Below, piece after piece: positions 59,144 through 64,000 of a DNA stretch of 64,000 nucleotides. This stretch comes from Candidatus Gastranaerophilales bacterium (GTDB lineage Bacteria; Cyanobacteriota; Vampirovibrionia; Gastranaerophilales; Gastranaerophilaceae), in assembly GCA_944323875.1 (NCBI GenBank), contig CALUUH010000002.1:62001-126000 (forward strand), given 5' to 3'. Every line of letters starts with the position of its first letter. Position 1 is the first letter of the stretch. The notes beneath the pieces were generated by a model. The model saw nothing but the letters and a program-made list of their open reading frames with translations, did not search any database and was not told the DNA's origin. The position numbers were made by a program, and so were the translations under genes.

Positions 59144-60914
59144 AGGCTTCTTGCGGCACTTCTACGCGTCCTACGGATTTCATACGTTTTTTACCTTTTT
59201 TCTGTTTTTCTAAAAGTTTTCGTTTTCGGGAAATATCACCGCCATAGCATTTGTCGAGAACGTTTTTGCGCAATGCTTTAATATTTGTACGCGCAATAAC
59301 ACGTCCGCCAATGGCCGCCTGTATCGGAACTTCGAACAATTGACGCGGAATGATATCCTTTAATTTTGCTGTTAATTTTTGGCCGATATAAAACGCGCTG
59401 TCAGCATGACAAATTACAGAAAGTGCATCAACAACTTCATTTGCAAGCAAAATATCAAGTTTAACCAGATTTGAGCGTTTGTAATCATGAAATTCGTAAT
59501 CCATGCTTGCATAACCTTTAGAGCGGGATTTCAACTGGTCATAAAAATCGGTGATAACCTCACTCAACGGAATTTCATATTCTAAGCTTGCACGTATTTT
59601 ATCAAGGTAAGACATATTTACAAATATACCGCGCTTAGTTTGTGCCAGATCCATCAGTGTGCCGACGTAATCATTCGGGGTTATTATCTGAACTTTTACA
59701 TAAGGTTCTTCAATATAATCGCGAACCTGAGCCGGCGGAAGGTTCGCAGGGTTGTCAATTTCGACCATTTCGCCGTTTGTTTTATAAACTTTATAAACTA
59801 CGGACGGTGCTGTTGTCACAAGAGAAAGGTTATACTCGCGTTCCAGTCTTTCCTGTGCTATTTCCATGTGCAGCATGCCCAAAAATCCGCATCTAAACCC
59901 AAAACCGAGCGCGCTGGAGGTTTCAGGCTCAAAAGTTATACTGCTGTCATTAAGTTTCAGTTTTTCCAGAGCCTCTTTCAGATTGTGATAATCGTCATTA
60001 TCAACCGGATACAGTCCGGAAAAGACCATAGGCAGAGCTTCTTTATAACCCGGAAGCGGTTCGGCCGCAGGGCTTTCAACATGTGTGATAGTATCTCCGA
60101 CAAACCGTGTTAATTCTTTTATAGAGCCGGCAAAATAGCCTACATCCCCGCAAACAAGTTCTTCCACCTGAACTCTGTTAGGGGTTAAATAACCAAGTTC
60201 AACAATTTCATACTCTTTACCGGAGGCCATGAATTTAACCTTATCACCGAGTTTCATTTTGCCGTCGATGATTTTAAAGAAACACAGAGTACCAAGATAC
60301 TGGTCATACGCACTGTCAAAAACAAGCGCGCGAAGCGGTTTATCAGATGTATCTTCCGGCGGCGGAATAAAGTCTACCACAGCATCCAGCACTTCTTCAA
60401 TCCCTATACCGGCTTTTGCACTGACAGGAATAGCCATTGATGCGTCAATACCAAGAACTTCTTCAATTTCTTCCCGCACGCGTTCAACATCAGCAGACGG
60501 AAGGTCAATTTTGTTTATAACAGGGATAATTTCAAGATTTTGTTCGGCCGCAAGGTAGACATTTGCAAGAGTCTGTGCCTCAACACCCTGTGTAGAATCA
60601 ACAATAAGCAACGCGCCTTCGCAAGCCGCAAGAGAGCGTGAAACTTCGTAAGAAAAATCGACATGCCCCGGAGTATCAATAAGGTTAAGAATGTAATTTT
60701 TGCCGTCTTTGCCTTTGTAGTTCATTCTTGCGGCGTTAAGTTTTATTGTAATACCGCGTTCGCGTTCAATATCCATGGAATCAAGTATCTGATTTTGCAT
60801 ATCGCGCTGTGCAACAGTACCGGTATATTCCAACAATCTGTCAGCAAGAGTGGATTTACCGTGGTCAATGTGGGCAATGATACAAAAATTTCTTACATTT
60901 TCTCTATACTTCAT
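59112..60914 (-). CDS. lepA: Elongation factor 4 (LepA)
   Basis: 600 aa from ATG 60914, which is the family's usual length (frame open to 60950). GTPase marks [53 protein letters not shown] and [10 protein letters not shown]. The C-terminal LepA-specific part is [47 protein letters not shown]. It moves ribosomes back or helps initiation under stress. TATAAT lies 6 nt before the ATG, no SD. Confidence 0.98.
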   Translation of the reverse strand: MKYRENVRNFCIIAHIDHGKSTLADRLLEYTGTVAQRDMQNQILDSMDIERERGITIKLNAARMNYKGKDGKNYILNLIDTPGHVDFSYEVSRSLAACEGALLIVDSTQGVEAQTLANVYLAAEQNLEIIPVINKIDLPSADVERVREEIEEVLGIDASMAIPVSAKAGIGIEEVLDAVVDFIPPPEDTSDKPLRALVFDSAYDQYLGTLCFFKIIDGKMKLGDKVKFMASGKEYEIVELGYLTPNRVQVEELVCGDVGYFAGSIKELTRFVGDTITHVESPAAEPLPGYKEALPMVFSGLYPVDNDDYHNLKEALEKLKLNDSSITFEPETSSALGFGFRCGFLGMLHMEIAQERLEREYNLSLVTTAPSVVYKVYKTNGEMVEIDNPANLPPAQVRDYIEEPYVKVQIITPNDYVGTLMDLAQTKRGIFVNMSYLDKIRASLEYEIPLSEVITDFYDQLKSRSKGYASMDYEFHDYKRSNLVKLDILLANEVVDALSVICHADSAFYIGQKLTAKLKDIIPRQLFEVPIQAAIGGRVIARTNIKALRKNVLDKCYGGDISRKRKLLEKQKKGKKRMKSVGRVEVPQEAFMAVLSLDDE

Positions 60915-61139
60915 ACGATTATTATAGCATAAAAAGGCAGACTGTGACATAATGCGATAAAACAGCTGCTGAATCTTAATTTTTGGTTGAGCTACTCTTA
61001 TTTTGTTTCAATAGTTAATATAATGGAATTATATTATGGAAAGTAACCGGTAATTTTAGAATTATAATGCAAAAATTCTATACAATAAGTTAGCTATTAG
61101 GCTATAGAAAAAATTTTTCATTTATTTCATTTTAATATT

Positions 61140-61862
61140 ATGAAAAATTTATTTGTAATCTTAATATTAATTTTAACGGCAATTCAGGTATATGCTGAGC
61201 CGTGCGAGGAAATACTTGCGCGTGAACACATGTTCGATGAAAAAGGCGCAATTAATAATCAGGTGCTTATAACCAATCAAAGAAATATAATCTGTGAAGG
61301 CAATGCGTTTAAAATTCTTTTTGAATGCAAATTTTGGTCTGATTGCGTAAAAGCGGGCGACCGTGTGAATTTTGATATACCGGAGGCTATTTATACACAG
61401 GAAGGTACATTGCTGATTCCTCCTTGTTCCAAAATTGTTGCGACCGTTATAAAAATCGAAAAACAACGCGTACCTAATAAAAATGCGCGTGTATATTTGA
61501 ATTTTGAGTGCCTTGTTCTGCCTGACGGAACGACAGTTGCAATGTCTGCCAAACCCTGCACAAAAGACGGTTCATTAAAAGAGGGCCCGTGGATGACTGC
61601 TGGAAAACTGTTTGCTTATACATTGGGGCTTGGAATTGTAGGTGCCGGTGCAGGTACAGGGTTTGCCTTTATTCCAAATCCGGCAAAGCTTGTCGTTGGT
61701 TATGCAATAGGTATTCCGGTCGGCACAACCGTTGGGTTAATAACAGGACTTATTACACCGGGGTTAAAATATCATGCAAAGGCGGGCGAGGCTGTTACAA
61801 TTATCCTTTGTGAAAGTCTGGAATTATGTAAACAGCCTGACTGCCCTTGTAATGGTAACTAA
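61140..61862 (+). CDS. Secreted/envelope protein with Gly-rich C-terminal hydrophobic part
   Basis: 240 aa. Signal peptide MKNLFVILILILTAIQVYA. The middle (IYTQEGTLLIPPCSKIVATV, then NKNARVYLNFECLVLPDGTTV) recalls the beta-barrel strands of VirB10/TrbI-like proteins. Then a glycine-rich membrane-prone stretch (TLGLGIVGAGAGTGFAFIPNP ... IGIPVGTTVGLITGLITPGL) and a Cys-rich end. Probably an envelope protein; role unknown. The convergent cupin overlaps its stop by 4 bp. Confidence 0.7.
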   Translation: MKNLFVILILILTAIQVYAEPCEEILAREHMFDEKGAINNQVLITNQRNIICEGNAFKILFECKFWSDCVKAGDRVNFDIPEAIYTQEGTLLIPPCSKIVATVIKIEKQRVPNKNARVYLNFECLVLPDGTTVAMSAKPCTKDGSLKEGPWMTAGKLFAYTLGLGIVGAGAGTGFAFIPNPAKLVVGYAIGIPVGTTVGLITGLITPGLKYHAKAGEAVTIILCESLELCKQPDCPCNGN

Positions 61863-62164
61863 ATTTTAATCAATAAGAATTTGCTGTCATCAAGCGCAAC
61901 AACCTTATGTTCCTTGTCTTTTTTAAACATTAATATTTCACCCTTTTCCACTTCAAATTTTTCGGCGTCAAAATGTAGTTCTATTTTACCGTCTAAAACA
62001 AATACGGCCGCATCACAGGTAGATGTGTGCGTGTCTATAATTTCATTTTTCTTTATTGCGATTATGGATAGACTGCTGTCATTATTTTTCATTAGGACTT
62101 TGCGCTGAAATTTTTCTTCCTCCAAATCAACTAACTTTTTAGCTTTTAAAACATTGTAGAACAT
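61859..62164 (-). CDS. Small single-domain cupin
   Basis: 101 aa. Cupin motif 1 is represented by IDTHTSTCDAAVFVLDGKIELHF and motif 2 by VEKGEILMFKKDKEHKVVAL, so His residues are at the metal positions (THT..., EH). These minimal cupins sense small molecules or bind metals. GGAGG precedes the ATG. Convergent with the secreted-protein gene. Confidence 0.82.
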   Translation of the reverse strand: MFYNVLKAKKLVDLEEEKFQRKVLMKNNDSSLSIIAIKKNEIIDTHTSTCDAAVFVLDGKIELHFDAEKFEVEKGEILMFKKDKEHKVVALDDSKFLLIKI

Positions 62165-62355
62165 AATTTAACCTCCTTTTGTTTAATCAATTTGATTTAA
62201 CCGTTAAAATATGCAAAATACATTCACCTGACCGGCCTGGGGTAATGTGTGTCGTATTTTATGTAAAAATTGCTTACAAATATTAAGATGCCGTGAAAAA
62301 TTATAGTAACTTTTGAATGGGTGTTATATTATAGTTTTTGTTGGTGAGAGTGATA

Positions 62356-63414
62356 ATGGTATTACCTGTTGAAAGTCAAAAACTTAATCTTGATTTGAAT
62401 GATGATGTTATGTATTTTTCTGTTAACAGCAGACGTTATTTGGGTAACAAGTATAAGTTAACCGGATTTATAAAACATTACATTGATTTGGAATGCGGAG
62501 TGTTTCAATCTTTTGCAGATTTGTTTGCCGGAACAGGAGCCGTTGCCGCCGGATTTTTAGACAAACATTTGGTTGTGAATGATATTTTGTACAGTAATTA
62601 TGTTTGTAATCAGGCATGGTTCGGGGCGGAAAACTATTCCGGTGATAAAATTTCGGAGTATATCAAACAATACAACAACATTAATCTCTTAGAAGATAAT
62701 TATTTGTCAAAAAATTATGCGGAGACTTATTTTAGCCGGCAAAATTGCAGGAAAGCGGGCTTTATCCGTGAAGATATAGAAAATAATTACACAGCCGGTA
62801 AAATAAATCACAGAGAAAAATGCATTCTTATAACATCATTAATTTACGCGCTGGATAAAATCGCAAATACTTGCGGACATTATGAGGCCTATAGAAAAAA
62901 CGGCAATTTAGATAAAAAATTACTCCTAAAGATGCCGCTAATTACCGGAACGAATATGGCAAACAAAATTTATAATAAAGATGCAAATGAACTTGCCTCT
63001 GAAATAGCGGCCGATGTTGTTTATCTTGATCCGCCGTATAATTCAAGACAGTATTGTGATGCATATCATCTTTTGGAAAATATCGCCTGTTGGAAAAAGC
63101 CCGAAGTCTATGGTGTTGCCGGAAAAATGGACAGAACGTTATTGAAAAGTGAATATTGTACTGTTAATGCAAGGTATGCTTTTGAGAACTTAATAAAATC
63201 CATTGATGCTAAATACATTGTATTATCTTACAATAATATGGCACAAAAAGGTGTCCGCAGATCTAACGCAAAAATTCCGGATGAAGAAATAATAAGAATT
63301 TTACAGGAAAGAGGGAAAGTAAAAGTGTTTAAGCAGGAGTATAAGACATTTTCTACAGGTAAATCAAATATTGAAGCAAACGAAGAAAGATTGTTTATAT
63401 GCAAATGTTCATAG
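62356..63414 (+). CDS. D12-class DNA adenine methyltransferase 1
   Basis: 352 aa from ATG 62356 (frame open to 62338). RYLGNKYKLTGFIKHYI start, SAM motif FADLFAGTGAVAAGF, catalytic VVYLDPPYNSRQYCDAYHLLENI and LSYNNMAQKG. It transfers methyl groups to adenine N6. The next gene starts inside its end (ATG 63399 against stop 63412-63414), so both methyltransferases are made together. That suggests a restriction-modification or phase-related methylation unit continuing beyond the window. Confidence 0.9.
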   Translation: MVLPVESQKLNLDLNDDVMYFSVNSRRYLGNKYKLTGFIKHYIDLECGVFQSFADLFAGTGAVAAGFLDKHLVVNDILYSNYVCNQAWFGAENYSGDKISEYIKQYNNINLLEDNYLSKNYAETYFSRQNCRKAGFIREDIENNYTAGKINHREKCILITSLIYALDKIANTCGHYEAYRKNGNLDKKLLLKMPLITGTNMANKIYNKDANELASEIAADVVYLDPPYNSRQYCDAYHLLENIACWKKPEVYGVAGKMDRTLLKSEYCTVNARYAFENLIKSIDAKYIVLSYNNMAQKGVRRSNAKIPDEEIIRILQERGKVKVFKQEYKTFSTGKSNIEANEERLFICKCS

Positions 63415-64000
63415 ATGAAAAAACAGAATTTATTCAATCCCCGCTAAATTATACGGGCGGCAAATACAAACTGCTTCAGCAAATTCTGCCGTTATTTCCT
63501 AAAGATATTGATATTTTTGTTGATTTGTTCTGCGGCGGCTGTAATGTCGGAATAAATGTTCAAAGTGAAAAAGTGATTTTGAATGACATTAACAAAAATC
63601 TGATAAAACTTTTTGAAACATTCCAATCGCTTGGTGAAAAAACTTTTGATTTAATTGATGAAATAATTTTGGAATACGACCTTTCTCAAAGTGCTCAATA
63701 CGGCTTTGGTTATTATCATACGACAGGAACCAGAGGGTTGTCTTTTTACAATAAAGATAAATATTTGAAATTGAGAAATGATTTTAATAATGCAAAAGTT
63801 AAAGATACAAAGTATTATATAATGCTGTATGTTTTAATTGTGTATGCATTTAATAATCAAATACGTTTTAATCGGCAGGGTGAGTTTAATCTTCCGGCAG
63901 GCAAACGAGATTTTAATAATTCAATACGGCAGAAGTTAAGACGATTTATTGAAGCGCCGGCATGGGGCAAATGTGAATTTAGTAGTTATGACTTTCGAAA
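63399..64000 (+). CDS. D12-class DNA adenine methyltransferase 2 (partial, runs off the right end)
   Basis: At least 200 codons from ATG 63399 (or 63405), open to the window end. Opening IQSPLNYTGGKYKLLQQILPLFP and FVDLFCGGCNVGINV are the SAM-binding elements of Dam-like enzymes; later LPAGKRDFNN fits the target-recognition part. The DPPY motif is not reached. It overlaps the first methyltransferase by 16 bp. Confidence 0.88.
   Translation, partial: MQMFIDEKTEFIQSPLNYTGGKYKLLQQILPLFPKDIDIFVDLFCGGCNVGINVQSEKVILNDINKNLIKLFETFQSLGEKTFDLIDEIILEYDLSQSAQYGFGYYHTTGTRGLSFYNKDKYLKLRNDFNNAKVKDTKYYIMLYVLIVYAFNNQIRFNRQGEFNLPAGKRDFNNSIRQKLRRFIEAPAWGKCEFSSYDFR

Overview
The window looks like chromosome from a low-GC, non-photosynthetic relative of cyanobacteria, most likely a gut Gastranaerophilales (Melainabacteria/Vampirovibrionia). 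This rests on the K-x-A-F-T-L-A-E-V-L-I-T-L prepilin signature in three pilin-like genes, two-membrane transport systems (TolC, membrane-fusion and ABC genes), a C_GCAxxG_C_C protein, small Ca-binding and coiled-coil proteins of unknown role, and a putative oriC next to dnaN. The assignment is inference; there is no rRNA in the window.

Layout. 1-6201: tetR/tolC/mfp/ABC/ABC2/ABC2 exporter operon. 6422-14596: a Cys-rich small protein, a second TolC, two small proteins, a 980-aa FtsH-like protein with ruined ATPase motifs, enolase and a MATE transporter, then tRNA-Met. 15180-17095: an XRE repressor with paired operators, a divergent pilin-like gene with a diversity-generating-retroelement (DGR) type variable 3' end, and GC-rich repeats. 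17069-23485: aroC, a secreted protein, a tandem array of membrane-protein paralogues, a TrmB regulator, tdk. 23529-30243: a six-hairpin protein, a nitroreductase, a XerC-like recombinase, a TPR protein, engB. 30244-31182: a DUF3800 gene inserted between two copies of the engB 3' end. 31197-35350: MNT/HEPN pair, prmC, hybrid histidine kinase. 35456-36147: candidate oriC and repeats, then dnaN. 37280-39454: redox and Nfo-like proteins and two paralogous small proteins. 39533-41226: a second XRE/pilin-like module bounded by 138-141 bp direct repeats. 41286-47547: der, recJ, a repeat-packed intergenic region, and the third pilin-like gene, also with a variable 3' end. 47730-58013: EF-hand protein, XerD, a BioD-like protein, an ArnT-like transferase, carbonic anhydrase, a leftward four-gene operon (GNAT-like, GH13-like, diiron ferritin-like, membrane peptide), ferritin, Gph. 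58095-64000: small protein, LuxR-type HTH, lepA, secreted protein, cupin, and two adjacent D12-class adenine methyltransferases, the second cut by the window end.

The most striking signal is the pair of pilin-like proteins at 15487-16602 and 45868-47289. Their cores differ mostly at silent positions. Their last ~147 bp differ at 22 codons, 21 of them amino-acid changing, and most of those are NNC codons, as expected if a template rich in AAC had been copied with adenine-specific mutagenesis. Each variable region ends in a stem-loop spanning the stop codon. No reverse transcriptase or template repeat was found here, so the machinery would act from elsewhere. A third paralogue (40065-41081) lacks the pattern and serves as an internal control.

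Two other cross-window themes stand out. First, five transcription units for small uncharacterised proteins share TAAAGTYT-N12-nCCG(A/T) promoters at near-constant distance from the start codon, resembling sigma-28/FliA promoters. Second, many genes without a Shine-Dalgarno have a -10 box 6-7 nt before ATG, suggesting frequent leaderless transcription.
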